From Elusimicrobiales bacterium (lineage in GTDB: Bacteria; Elusimicrobiota; Elusimicrobia; Elusimicrobiales; Elusimicrobiaceae): 64,000 bases of DNA. Below the pieces are notes generated by a model. It had not been told where the DNA came from. It saw only the letters and a program-made list of their open reading frames with translations, and did no database searches. Below, one piece after another: positions 34,035 to 43,055 of this stretch. Where the stretch lies: positions 42,944-106,943 of the forward strand of contig JBAZJT010000008.1 in assembly GCA_041651175.1 (NCBI GenBank). The letters are read 5' to 3'. The position numbers were made by a program, and so were the translations under genes. Every line of letters begins with the position of its first letter. Within the stretch, counting starts at the first letter, position 1.

Positions 34035-34090
34035 TGCGGCAATTGCGATAATATCAATCGCGCTCAAATCGTTTTCACGGAGGCTTCAGT

Positions 34091-36625
34091 ATGACTAAAG
34101 AGACCGGACCGCAGAACAAGGACCTTTTCGGCAATATAATCACGCGCGACATCGGCGAGGAGATGAAATCCTCCTATATAGACTACGCCATGAGCGTCAT
34201 CGTGGGCCGCGCCCTGCCGGACGCGCGCGACGGGCTTAAACCCGTACACCGCCGCATCCTCTACACCATGCACGAGATGGGCGTGCGCCATAACAAGGCT
34301 TTCAAGAAATCCGCGCGCATCGTCGGCGACGTGCTGGGCAAATACCATCCGCACGGCGACATGTCCGTATACGACGCGCTGGTGCGCATGGCGCAGGATT
34401 TCAGCATACGGTATCCGCTTGTGCAGGGACAGGGAAACTTCGGCTCCATAGACGGCGACCCCGCCGCCGCCATGCGTTACACCGAGGTCCGGCTGGCCGC
34501 AGTGGCCGATGAACTGCTGGCCGACATAGACAAGGAAACCGTGCGCATGGTCCCCAACTACGACGGCTCGCTTATGGAGCCGTTCGTGCTGCCGGCCAAG
34601 CTGCCCAACCTGCTGGTAAACGGCAGCTCCGGCATAGCGGTGGGCATGGCCACAAACATACCGACGCACAACCTCTCGGAAGTCTGCGACGCGACCGTCG
34701 CTTACATAGAAAACCCCAACATAGACGTCAAAGAGCTTGCCAAGCTAATCAAGGGCCCGGATTTCCCGACGGCGGGCATAATACGCGGCAGGCAGGGAAT
34801 ACGGGATTATTTTGAGACGGGGCGCGGCTCGGTGCGGATACAGGGCAGGGCGGAAATTGAGGAGATGAAAGGCAACCGCGAGGCCATCATCATCACCGAA
34901 ATCCCCTACCAGGTCAACAAAACCACTCTTATTGAAAACATAGCCCAGCTGGTGCGCGACAAGAAAATCGCCGACATCTCCGACCTGCGCGACGAATCCG
35001 ACCGGCGCGGGATGAGAATTGTCATAGAAGTAAAGCGCGACGGCAACGCGCAGGTGGTCCTCAACCAGCTATACAAGCATACGCAGCTTGAAACCTCCTT
35101 CGGCGTCATCATGCTGGCGATTGTGGACGGCAAGCCGCGCGTCATGCCCATCAAAGAGGTGCTGGCGCATTATGTAAGCCACCGCAAGATCATCATTGCG
35201 GCGCGCACGCGGTTTGACCTTAACAAAGCCCTCGCGCGAGAGCATATATTGCAGGGCCTGCTTATCGCCATCAAAAACATGGACCGGGTGGTGCAAATCA
35301 TCCGCAAGTCCGAGGATGCGCTGTCTGCCAAGCGCAAGCTGATGGACGAGTTTGAGCTTACCGATATTCAGGCTCAGGCCATTCTGGACATGCGGCTGCA
35401 CCAGCTCACCCGGCTTGAAACTGACGCCATAGAGGCCGAGCGCAAAGAGCTTGCCAAACTGATAGAAGAACTGCGCGGCATTCTGGCCGACCCGAAAAAA
35501 GTCCTTAAAATCATAGTCTCCGAATTGGCCGAGCTGAAGGAAAAATACGGCGACAAGCGCCGCACCGAAATCACCAGCGAGGCGGCGGAGCTTACCCTTG
35601 AGGACATGGTCCCGCTGGAGGAAGTGGCAGTCAACATGTCGCACAGCGGCTATATAAAGCGCATTCCGCTAAACACTTACCGCGCGCAGAACCGGGGCGG
35701 CAAAGGCATCATCGGCGGCGAGACCAAAGAGGAGGATTTCATAGAACACCTCTTTGTAACCTCCAGCCACGCGACGATACTGTTTTTCACCACGCGGGGC
35801 AAGGTGTACTCGCTGCGCGCCTACGAAATTACCGAAGGCGGGCGCACCTCGCGCGGCAAGGCGATAGTAAACCTGCTGCAAATATCCGGCGAGGAGAAAA
35901 TCACCTCCGCCATCGCCATACGGACATTTGAGGAAAACAAGGGCAAGGAGCATTACCTCACCATGTGCACCCGCAACGGCGTGGCAAAGCGCACCGCACT
36001 GTCGGAGTTTGAAAATATCCGCAGAAACGGCATCGCCGCCATAACCCTTGAAGACGGCGACGTGCTGGTGGACGTCCAGCTCACCAACGGCGCGATGGAC
36101 ATGATAATAGGCACCAAGGACGGCATGTCAATCCGCTTCCCGGAGAGCGAGGTCCGCTCCATGGGCCGCCAGGCCCAGGGCGTGCGCGGCATGCGGCTGG
36201 GCAAGGGCGACGTCGTCGTCGGCATGGAAGCGGCGGAGCCGAAAGCCTCCCCCGACCTTCTGACCGTCTGCGAAAACGGCTTCGGCAAGCGCACCGAGCT
36301 GGCCGAATACCGCGAGCAGCACCGCGGCGGCAGCGGCGTAATAACCATCAAGACCACAGAGCGCAACGGCATAGTGGTGGGCATCAAACTGGTTACGCCG
36401 GAAAAAGACCTGATGGTGATGACCGAAAAGGGCATGGCCGTAAGGCTGCGCTGCGAGCAGATACGGCAGACAGGCCGCAACGCGCAGGGCGTGCGCCTTG
36501 TAAAGATGGAAGAGAACGACAAAATCGCCAGCATAGCGCCGGTTGTAAGCGAGAAGGAAGAGGAGCGCATAGAAGGCGAAGCGGAAGCCGCCCCCGAACC
36601 AAAAGACGGCAAGCCCTCCGCCTGA
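34091..36625 (+). CDS. gyrA: DNA gyrase subunit A
   Basis: 844 aa. Breakage-reunion domain with catalytic Tyr130 ([10 protein letters not shown]) and the [10 protein letters not shown] region, a tower/coiled-coil segment, and a C-terminal beta-pinwheel with the GyrA box QNRGGKG, which identifies gyrase rather than topoisomerase IV. The tail is acidic ([19 protein letters not shown]). ACGGAGG lies 8 nt before ATG and TTGCGATAAT (34043-34052) is a likely extended -10 box. gyrB is not in the window. A terminator follows. Confidence 0.98.
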   Translation: MTKETGPQNKDLFGNIITRDIGEEMKSSYIDYAMSVIVGRALPDARDGLKPVHRRILYTMHEMGVRHNKAFKKSARIVGDVLGKYHPHGDMSVYDALVRMAQDFSIRYPLVQGQGNFGSIDGDPAAAMRYTEVRLAAVADELLADIDKETVRMVPNYDGSLMEPFVLPAKLPNLLVNGSSGIAVGMATNIPTHNLSEVCDATVAYIENPNIDVKELAKLIKGPDFPTAGIIRGRQGIRDYFETGRGSVRIQGRAEIEEMKGNREAIIITEIPYQVNKTTLIENIAQLVRDKKIADISDLRDESDRRGMRIVIEVKRDGNAQVVLNQLYKHTQLETSFGVIMLAIVDGKPRVMPIKEVLAHYVSHRKIIIAARTRFDLNKALAREHILQGLLIAIKNMDRVVQIIRKSEDALSAKRKLMDEFELTDIQAQAILDMRLHQLTRLETDAIEAERKELAKLIEELRGILADPKKVLKIIVSELAELKEKYGDKRRTEITSEAAELTLEDMVPLEEVAVNMSHSGYIKRIPLNTYRAQNRGGKGIIGGETKEEDFIEHLFVTSSHATILFFTTRGKVYSLRAYEITEGGRTSRGKAIVNLLQISGEEKITSAIAIRTFEENKGKEHYLTMCTRNGVAKRTALSEFENIRRNGIAAITLEDGDVLVDVQLTNGAMDMIIGTKDGMSIRFPESEVRSMGRQAQGVRGMRLGKGDVVVGMEAAEPKASPDLLTVCENGFGKRTELAEYREQHRGGSGVITIKTTERNGIVVGIKLVTPEKDLMVMTEKGMAVRLRCEQIRQTGRNAQGVRLVKMEENDKIASIAPVVSEKEEERIEGEAEAAPEPKDGKPSA

Positions 36626-36665
36626 CCCCCCGCGCGGATAGCTTAGCCGGCGGCATAGAATTACT

Positions 36666-36703
36666 CTGCCGGAGGATGGCCAGCCATCCTCCGGCAGATT
36701 TTT
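36666..36703 (+). terminator. Intrinsic terminator of gyrA
   Basis: CTGCCGGAGGATGG pairs perfectly with CCATCCTCCGGCAG around CCAG and is followed by ATTTTT. Confidence 0.92.
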
Positions 36704-36712
36704 AAGTTGAAG

Positions 36713-37054
36713 TTAAGCCGCGCGGAACATGAAATAGGCCGCGCCCATCAGGCAGAGGAAGGCCCATAAAAAATCCGTCCGCAAGGCCTGCTTCATGTAC
36801 AGCATTGAAAACGCCGCGAAAACGCCCATCGTTATTATTTCCTGCATCACTTTCAACTGCGCCAGCGAAAAATACCGCGCCCCCATCCTGTTGGCCGGAA
36901 CCTGAAAACAATATTCCAGAAAAGCGACGCTCCAGCTTGCCATTATGACCAGCAGTAGCGGCTTGTTTTTCATGTCCTTGAGATGGCCGTACCACGCATA
37001 GGTCATAAACGTGTTGGAGATTACAAGGAACACTATCGCGGATGCCCTGGTCAT
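36713..37054 (-). CDS. DUF486 (DMT-like) small membrane protein
   Basis: 113 aa with four membrane helices; ASWSVAFLEYCFQVPANRMG is the conserved DUF486 core. These are half-size relatives of drug/metabolite transporters. Its ATG overlaps the stop of the upstream EamA gene, so both are co-expressed. Substrate unknown. Confidence 0.9.
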   Translation of the reverse strand: MTRASAIVFLVISNTFMTYAWYGHLKDMKNKPLLLVIMASWSVAFLEYCFQVPANRMGARYFSLAQLKVMQEIITMGVFAAFSMLYMKQALRTDFLWAFLCLMGAAYFMFRAA

Positions 37055-37953
37055 ACGGAAACCGCCTCCTGCCGCGGCGAAGATGGGACCGGTTCGCTGT
37101 GGCGGGTGGCCAGATACGCCCCCGCCAGCGCGCAGGCCAGTCCGCCGGCCTGGTACAAATGAGCGCGCTCCATCCCCAGCGCTGCGGACAGGATGAACGT
37201 AAGCACCGGATAGGAAAGTATTATCACCGTGGCGCGCGAAAGCTCCATCCCCCGTATCGCCCGGTACCAGAACAGATTGCCTAGCCCGTTTACAATCAGC
37301 CCCGCCCAGACCACCACCGGCAGCACGGCGGCGGGCGGATTAACCGCCAGCGGACCCAATGCCGCCGCCACCGCCACAACCGGCAGCAGCGCAATTGAGG
37401 CGTAAAGCCCGCGCGCGGCGGCGATAAACTCCGGCCTTATTTCTTTTGGCAGCCTTTTAGCCGCCACATGGGAAAGCTGATAGAACACCGGCGCGATAAG
37501 CACCAGGCAGTCGCCGGTCCAGCGCGGGGTGAAACGCTCCCTGAAAGCTATCATCAACGTGCCGGTTATAACCAGCGCCGCGCCGGCGAATTTGACCGGC
37601 GTGAACTTTTCATGCAGCAGCAGGCGGGATAAAATCAGCGAATACACCACCTCCACCTGCGCGATGATGGCGGCATTGGCGGCTGTTGTGTATTTAAGCG
37701 CAAAACACAGCAGCGCCACCGGAACCGCGCCGCCGAAAAAGCCCATCACAAACAGCGGGAACATCAGCCTGCGCGAGAACAACCCCCGCAGCGCGCCGTT
37801 CCTTATAATCCACGGCAGGAAATACGCAAAGCCCAGCAGGGCGCAGCAGAAAGTCAGCGCGACGGGCGAGAGCCAGCGCACGGCATACGCCCATGCCAGC
37901 GGCGCGGTCGCGGTGAAAAACCAGTTTGTCCAAAGAGATGCTACGGGAGTCAT
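37051..37953 (-). CDS. EamA-family (DMT superfamily) transporter
   Basis: 300 aa with ten predicted helices in two EamA repeats (first repeat ends ALVITGTLMIAF; second has GLGNLFWYRAIRGMELS). Cytoplasmic-membrane metabolite exporter family; the substrate cannot be deduced. Transcribed with the DUF486 gene. Confidence 0.88.
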   Translation of the reverse strand: MTPVASLWTNWFFTATAPLAWAYAVRWLSPVALTFCCALLGFAYFLPWIIRNGALRGLFSRRLMFPLFVMGFFGGAVPVALLCFALKYTTAANAAIIAQVEVVYSLILSRLLLHEKFTPVKFAGAALVITGTLMIAFRERFTPRWTGDCLVLIAPVFYQLSHVAAKRLPKEIRPEFIAAARGLYASIALLPVVAVAAALGPLAVNPPAAVLPVVVWAGLIVNGLGNLFWYRAIRGMELSRATVIILSYPVLTFILSAALGMERAHLYQAGGLACALAGAYLATRHSEPVPSSPRQEAVSV

Positions 37954-37962
37954 CTTTCCAAT

Positions 37963-37971
37963 ATTATAGCA
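37963..37971 (-). promoter_or_regulatory. Extended -10 promoter of the EamA-DUF486 operon
   Basis: TGC-TATAAT on the minus strand, a consensus extended -10 box, ends 9 nt before ATG 37953. Confidence 0.55.
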
Positions 37972-38003
37972 TTCCGGGCCGGGCGGCGGGGCGGCCAGCG
38001 GCG

Positions 38004-38038
38004 AAACGCGGCCAGCCCCGGAGGGGCTGGCCGCGTTT
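38004..38038 (-). terminator. Strong hairpin after glnA, possible terminator
   Basis: AAACGCGGCCAGCCCC and GGGGCTGGCCGCGTTT form a perfect 16-bp stem with a 3-nt loop, 12 nt beyond the glnA stop. The T-tract is short (TTT), so it may be an mRNA 3'-end stabiliser as well. Confidence 0.65.
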
Positions 38039-38050
38039 GGATTGTGGCTG

Positions 38051-39496
38051 TCAGAACTTGTGCCAGAGCATCTGGTTTGTAACCTCGTGATGAAACAGCA
38101 CTTCCGACGATTTCACTATGGAGCCAAGCTCCTTGGGGCTTCTCTCCGCAGCGGCCTGCTTGTAGGAGGCGTATTTCTCGTGAGAGGCGGCGCCCAGCGC
38201 GGACTTGATGAACTCGCTGGAGCGGAATATGCGCAACGCATCGTAAATATTGCCGGGCAGATAGCGGACGCGGTCGCGCTTGGTCTCGTCTTTGGTGAGC
38301 GGCTGGCCGTCCAGTATGGTTTTGAGCAGCGCATGCAGCGCCAGATACGGGTTGGCGTCCGGCGCGACGGAGCGGATTTCTATGCGCGCGGATTTCTCGT
38401 TTCCGGCGGGAATCCGTATCATGGAGCCCCTGTCCACCGGCGAGACTTTTATCTGGTTGGGGGCTTCGTAATGCGGGTCCAGCCGCCGGTAGGCGTTCAC
38501 GCTGGGATTAAGCACCAGCGAGAGTTCCTGCGCGTGATTGAGTATGCGCGATATCGCATCCCACGCCACCGGGGACAAATTCCCCTCCCCCTTCGCGTCG
38601 TGGAATATGTTCTTGCCGCCCTTGAAGAAAGAGAGGTTCAGGTGCATCCCGCTGCCGTTTATGCCGGAGACGGGCTTTGGCAGGAAGGTGGCGGTCATCC
38701 CCATGTTGGCGGCGACCTGGCGGCAAACCAGCTTGTAGAGCTGTATCATGTCGCAGGCGCGCACCGCATGGGCGTAGGAGAAGTTAAGCTCAAACTGCGA
38801 GGGGGCGACTTCGGGATGGTCTTTTTCGTTGCGGAAGCCCATCGCGCGCTGCGCCTCGGCGGAGGCGTCAATGAACATCTTCAGCCGGTCCAGCGGGAGC
38901 GAGTTGAAATACCCGCCGGTGGAGATGAGGTCAAAACCCTTGACCTTGTCGTAATTCTGCTCGGCATTGAGGCCGTTTATAAGGAAGCCTTCCACCTCGG
39001 CGGAAACGTTTGCGGTGATGCCGCGCGTTTTTTTGAGGCCGGAGGCAAGCTCAAAAAGGCGGGCGCGGAAATCGGATTCATAGGGCGTCTTGTCGCGGTT
39101 TAAGACGGTGGCGAACATTATCACCTTGCCGGGGCCGAACACGTCGGAGGGAAGCCAGTATATGCTACTCCAGTCGGCTGCCAGGCGCAGGTCGGACTCC
39201 TTCTGCGCGGAAAACCCGCGTATGGACGAGCCGTCAAAAGTCAGGTTGTCCGCCGCGCGCAGAAAAAAATGCTTGTCATAATCCAGCATGTGGAAACGCC
39301 CTTCTATATCGGAAAAACAAAGCGTAACGGCTTTCAGATACTTCTCTTTTTCCAGATAGGCGCGGTGTTTCTTTTCAAGTTCCGCGGCAGGCAGGGTTTC
39401 CGCCGCCTCTACGGCGGAGAGATTCATGGCCTCCAGCTCATCATAGGGAATTTCCAGGAAGTTTTTGAGGGGCGCTTCCGTCCTTTGTTTAAGCAT
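38051..39496 (-). CDS. glnA: Glutamine synthetase (divergent GS-I/III-like)
   Basis: Makes glutamine from glutamate, ammonia and ATP. 481 aa. Beta-grasp LTFDGSSIRGF, EVEGFLI, and the ATP/glutamate regions VSGINGSGMHLNLSFF, DPHYEAPNQI, GSMIRIPAGN and RIEIRSVAPDANPYL. Oddities: the usual NGSGMHxH has Asn for the second His, and the C-terminal region lacks the standard NLYDLP adenylylation motif. AAAGGAGG lies 7 nt upstream. A TTGCAA-N16-TATACT promoter precedes it. Confidence 0.94.
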   Translation of the reverse strand: MLKQRTEAPLKNFLEIPYDELEAMNLSAVEAAETLPAAELEKKHRAYLEKEKYLKAVTLCFSDIEGRFHMLDYDKHFFLRAADNLTFDGSSIRGFSAQKESDLRLAADWSSIYWLPSDVFGPGKVIMFATVLNRDKTPYESDFRARLFELASGLKKTRGITANVSAEVEGFLINGLNAEQNYDKVKGFDLISTGGYFNSLPLDRLKMFIDASAEAQRAMGFRNEKDHPEVAPSQFELNFSYAHAVRACDMIQLYKLVCRQVAANMGMTATFLPKPVSGINGSGMHLNLSFFKGGKNIFHDAKGEGNLSPVAWDAISRILNHAQELSLVLNPSVNAYRRLDPHYEAPNQIKVSPVDRGSMIRIPAGNEKSARIEIRSVAPDANPYLALHALLKTILDGQPLTKDETKRDRVRYLPGNIYDALRIFRSSEFIKSALGAASHEKYASYKQAAAERSPKELGSIVKSSEVLFHHEVTNQMLWHKF

Positions 39497-39540
39497 TTAA
39501 CTGCCTCCTTTTAAGATATTAAATCGCCTTCCTAAGATAA

Positions 39541-39568
39541 AGTATAGCAGTTTTAAGCTAACTTGCAA
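39541..39568 (-). promoter_or_regulatory. glnA promoter
   Basis: On minus, TTGCAA and TATACT are 16 nt apart and TGC precedes the -10 box. Predicted start near 39534, giving a leader of about 38 nt. Confidence 0.6.
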
Positions 39569-39573
39569 GCGGC

Positions 39574-39663
39574 AAAACACACGAAAAGGCTCTGGAACAA
39601 GGCGGGAACAACTACCGGAAACTTTTTTGTTCCCTTTTCGTGTGTTTCGTGTGTTTCGTGGTT
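39574..39663. repeat. Inverted-repeat element with CGTGTGTTT tandem copies
   Basis: AACACACGAAAAGG (left) pairs with CCTTTTCGTGTGTT (right). Inside it, GGGAACAA (39604) pairs with TTGTTCCC (39627). The right end has two tandem CGTGTGTTT units followed by CGTGG. It lies between the divergent glnA and pepT-like promoters. From memory, CGTGTGTTTCGTG-type runs recur in intergenic DNA of many unrelated environmental bacteria. Confidence 0.7.
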
Positions 39664-39757
39664 TGATGCCGTTTTTACTGTCGTTTGCCAATACGCCACA
39701 GCTTTTCAAAAAACGGGTGATGTCGTAGTAAAACATCATTGAAACAATGCGCCGGTT

Positions 39758-39767
39758 TTGCGACAAT
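39758..39767 (+). promoter_or_regulatory. Putative extended -10 promoter of the peptidase T-like gene
   Basis: TTGCGACAAT ends 6 nt before ATG 39774, predicting a leaderless mRNA. Confidence 0.45.
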
Positions 39768-39773
39768 TGCGCT

Positions 39774-41003
39774 ATGAGAAACGAATTATACCGCCGTTTT
39801 GAGCGATACGTCAAAATAGACACCAAATCCGACGAGGCTTCCAAAACCTGCCCCTCCACGCCTGGGCAGTTAAAGCTTGCCCGCCTTGCCGCGCAGGAAA
39901 TGAAAGAAATCGGGCTTAAAAAAGTTTCGGTGGATAAAAACGGATATGTGCTGGGGGAACTGCCGGCAAACACCGCCAAAAAAGTCCCCGCGATAGGATT
40001 TATAGCCCATCTGGACACCGCGCCGGACGCCTCCGGCGCGAATGTAAAGCCGCAAATCCACCGCAATTACAAAGGCGGCCCAATCAAAATCGCCCCCGGC
40101 GTCATGCTGACGACTGCGGACTCGCCGGAGCTTAAGAAGTGCATCGGCGAGGACATTGTAACCGCCTCCGGAAAGACATTGCTGGGCGCGGATAACAAGG
40201 CGGGCATGGCGATAATACTGGCCGCCGCCAATTTCCTGAAAAACAATCCGCAAATAAAGCACGGCGCGCTTAAAATCGCCTTCACTCCGGACGAGGAAAT
40301 AGGCCGCGGAGCAAACCGTTTTCCGCTGAAAAAATTCGGCGCGCATTGCGCCTACACCGTTGACGGCGACACCGCCGGCGTAATAGAGGACGAAACCTTC
40401 AACGCCGACGGCATCGCCATAACCGTTACCGGCAAGAGCGTGCATCCCGGCTCGGCCAAAAACGTTATGGCCAACGCCGTGCGCATAGCAGCCGACATCG
40501 CCGCCTCCTGGCCGGAGAACATGCTGCCAGAAACCACGGAAAAGCGGGAGGGTTTTATAATGTTCACCGCCTGCGCGGCAGGAATAGAATCTGCCGCACT
40601 GAAAGGCATAGCGCGCGAGCATGACCTCAAAAAACTCCGCGCGCTGGAAAAAATGCTGGAAGCCATAATCGCCGAAAAGCGGGTTAAATACCCCGCCGCG
40701 CGCATAGAGCTTAAATTCACCCAGCAGTACCGCAACATGAAAAGCGAGCTGGACAAGCATCCGCAGGTGATGGAACACGCGCTTGCCGCCATGAAAGAGG
40801 AAGGCATTGTCCCGCGCATAAAGCCGGTGCGCGGCGGCACCGACGGCGCGCGACTGTCTTTCATGGGGCTGCCGACGCCGAACATTTTCACCGGCGGCGC
40901 CTGTTTCCACGGCGACAGGGAATGGGTGTCGCTGCACGGCATGGAAAAATCCGCGCGCGCGGTAATAGCCATCCTGCGCCAGTGGGAACAGGCTTCCCGG
41001 TGA
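39774..41003 (+). CDS. pepT: Peptidase T-like M20B aminopeptidase
   Basis: Zinc tripeptidase, 409 aa. FERYVKIDTKSDE and GFIAHLDTAPDASG (first zinc His/Asp), LGADNKAGMA, FTPDEEIGRGA (catalytic Glu-Glu), YTVDGDTAG, and the late GGTDGARLSFMGLPTPNIF with the family's GGTDG motif. It removes N-terminal residues from tripeptides in the cytoplasm. A POT peptide importer is encoded two genes downstream, a sensible partner. Confidence 0.96.
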   Translation: MRNELYRRFERYVKIDTKSDEASKTCPSTPGQLKLARLAAQEMKEIGLKKVSVDKNGYVLGELPANTAKKVPAIGFIAHLDTAPDASGANVKPQIHRNYKGGPIKIAPGVMLTTADSPELKKCIGEDIVTASGKTLLGADNKAGMAIILAAANFLKNNPQIKHGALKIAFTPDEEIGRGANRFPLKKFGAHCAYTVDGDTAGVIEDETFNADGIAITVTGKSVHPGSAKNVMANAVRIAADIAASWPENMLPETTEKREGFIMFTACAAGIESAALKGIAREHDLKKLRALEKMLEAIIAEKRVKYPAARIELKFTQQYRNMKSELDKHPQVMEHALAAMKEEGIVPRIKPVRGGTDGARLSFMGLPTPNIFTGGACFHGDREWVSLHGMEKSARAVIAILRQWEQASR

Positions 41004-41728
41004 AAACGTTCCTGTTGCTTGTAATGTGCGCAGACATATGCCATGCCCAACCGCAGGACAAGCAAAAGGACAGTCTTTCACTTATTCACCCGCCTACTCT
41101 GTCTATTGCCACAGAAACACCGGAACCGGTTCTCTACCGTCTTTCGGTGGCGCGAAAACAAGATGGACATGAACCCGGCTATGGTCCCGCTTGCAAGGAA
41201 TACGGCAAAGAGATGACATGTTTCCTGGCCAACCATCTAAACCTGAAAACCGGCGACGTAGAAATACTGTCCTATAGTACAAAGGAAACTACCGTTTGGG
41301 ATAAAACCGGCCCTTACTCCATAAAAGATGCATTCAATGCCGTCTACTATGCGCTTTTGAAATCCGACACCAGGCCCGCCGCTTCAAAAATATGTCGCGA
41401 AGGCTTTGGCCTCACTGTTTCCGCCGTCCCCGAATTGCTGCCCTACATCCAGAACCGGCAATATTGCGAACGTGACAGCGATTGCGCAATACGCCAATCG
41501 CAATGCGAATACGACGCTTTCAATTATTACGAACCATTTGCTATCGCCTATGGCTGCGAGGATGGCGAACAATTTATGGCGGACGGGACAAATCCGCAGG
41601 ATAAATGCAAAGCAGGAGAAAAGCCGGTTTTGGACTACCGCGGAGCGCAATGCGCAAATCACAAATGCCGTGTCAAAGCAAAGCGCGTTCTATGCGAGGC
41701 AGGGAAACCGGGACTAAACAGCAAATAA
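41000..41728 (+). CDS. Hypothetical secreted cysteine-rich protein
   Basis: 242 aa from GTG 41000, whose GTGA overlaps the pepT stop. Signal peptide KTFLLLVMCADICHA, then a soluble protein with about ten cysteines concentrated in the C-terminal half (YCERDSDCAIRQSQCEYD, YGCEDG, DKCKAG, AQCANHKCR). Disulfide-rich periplasmic or surface protein; family unknown. The base composition is somewhat AT-richer than pepT. Confidence 0.7.
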   Translation: MKTFLLLVMCADICHAQPQDKQKDSLSLIHPPTLSIATETPEPVLYRLSVARKQDGHEPGYGPACKEYGKEMTCFLANHLNLKTGDVEILSYSTKETTVWDKTGPYSIKDAFNAVYYALLKSDTRPAASKICREGFGLTVSAVPELLPYIQNRQYCERDSDCAIRQSQCEYDAFNYYEPFAIAYGCEDGEQFMADGTNPQDKCKAGEKPVLDYRGAQCANHKCRVKAKRVLCEAGKPGLNSK

Positions 41729-41730
41729 AG

Positions 41731-41736
41731 TATAAT
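41731..41736 (+). promoter_or_regulatory. -10 box before the POT transporter
   Basis: TATAAT 26 nt before ATG 41763, with GGAGG in the leader; no clear -35. Confidence 0.4.
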
Positions 41737-41762
41737 GTGAACACTCCGGCGGAGGTTTTATT

Positions 41763-43055
41763 ATGAAAGGACATCCTAAAGGGCTTTACATGCTGTTCTC
41801 GGTGGAGTTGTGGGAGCGCTTCGGCTATTACGGAATGCGCGCGCTGCTCACGCTCTACATGGTGAAATACCTGATGTTTTCCACCGAAAAATCCGGCAGC
41901 GTCTACGGCTGGTTCACAGGGCTGGTCTATCTGGCCCCACTGCTGGGCGGCTACATAGCGGACAGATACCTGGGCCAGCGCAAGTGCATCACAATCGGCG
42001 CGATACTGATGTCGGCGGGATATTTCCTGCTGGGGTTTTCAAAAGAACTGTTTTTCCCCTCGCTGCTGACCATCATTCTGGGCAACGGATTTTTCAAGCC
42101 CAATATCTCCACCATTGTGGGAAAACTATACGAGCCGGGCGACCACAGGCGCGACGGCGGCTTCACCATTTTCTACATGGGCATAAATATCGGAGCGATG
42201 CTCTCGCCGCTTATAGCCGGATACCTGGGCGAGAATTTCGGCTGGCGTTACGGGTTCTGGTCCGCCTCGGTGGGAATGCTGGTCGGGCTTGCGATATTCC
42301 TGCTAAACAGCCGCAGCGCGCTGGGGAATTTGTGCATGGGGCCGGCGGCATGCTCGGCTCCCGGAGTGGAGGGCGAGCCGGTCCATAAAGCCAGCGAACC
42401 GCTGACTCTGGAGGAGAAGCAGCGCGTGGCGGTGATTTTCATACTCACCTTCTTTGCGATATTCTTCTGGGCCGCGTTTGAACAGGCGGGCACTTCGCTT
42501 ACGCTGTTCGCGGACCGCTCCACCGACAGGACATTGTTCGGCTGGACTTTCCCGGCAAGCTGGTTCCAGGCGGTGAACCCGGTGTTTATCATACTGCTTG
42601 CGCTGCCATTTTCCCGGCTGTGGACCTGGATGGCAGACAAGGGCATCGAGCCGGTAACTCCCAAAAAATTCGCCTGGGGACTGGTGTTTCTGGGACTGGG
42701 GTTTGTGGTGATGATTTTTGCGGCCAGAGAGTACAAGGCGACGGGCGCGCCGATAAGTTTCATGTGGCTTTCGGCGGCGTATTTCCTGCACACCATCGGG
42801 GAACTGTGCCTCTCGCCGGTCGGGTTGTCCATGGTAACAAAGCTGGCTCCCGCTAAATTCGCATCGTTGCTGATGGGGACATGGTTCCTCTCCAGCGCGG
42901 CAGCCAATATCATCGGCGGTCGGTTCGCCGGCTGTTATGACAGCATGGAACTTTCGGTATTCTTTATGATACTGGCGGCGACGGCGTTCGTCTCCGCCTT
43001 CTTCCTGTTCCTGCTGGTAAAGCCGCTTAACCGCTGGATGCACGGGGTGCACTGA
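41763..43055 (+). CDS. POT/PTR family proton-coupled peptide transporter
   Basis: 430 aa, about 12 helices. The family signature ELWERFGYYGMRALLTLYM (contains ExxERFxYYG) is at residues 14-33, and FYMGINIGAMLSPLIAGYLGE is the second PTR motif. Imports di- and tripeptides. Shorter than the usual 480-500 aa because the insertion helices between the two bundles seem absent. GGAGG precedes the ATG. Its last base is shared with the next gene (TGATG). Confidence 0.93.
   Translation: MKGHPKGLYMLFSVELWERFGYYGMRALLTLYMVKYLMFSTEKSGSVYGWFTGLVYLAPLLGGYIADRYLGQRKCITIGAILMSAGYFLLGFSKELFFPSLLTIILGNGFFKPNISTIVGKLYEPGDHRRDGGFTIFYMGINIGAMLSPLIAGYLGENFGWRYGFWSASVGMLVGLAIFLLNSRSALGNLCMGPAACSAPGVEGEPVHKASEPLTLEEKQRVAVIFILTFFAIFFWAAFEQAGTSLTLFADRSTDRTLFGWTFPASWFQAVNPVFIILLALPFSRLWTWMADKGIEPVTPKKFAWGLVFLGLGFVVMIFAAREYKATGAPISFMWLSAAYFLHTIGELCLSPVGLSMVTKLAPAKFASLLMGTWFLSSAAANIIGGRFAGCYDSMELSVFFMILAATAFVSAFFLFLLVKPLNRWMHGVH

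Noticed and set aside
32054..34050. Integrated phage or insertion sequence
   Set aside because: No integrase, transposase, terminal repeats or attachment-site duplication could be found around the AT-rich segment.
38042..39103. 353-codon plus-strand open frame opposite glnA
   Set aside because: Composition is shadow-like and it starts inside the glnA 3' region; glnA is well supported.
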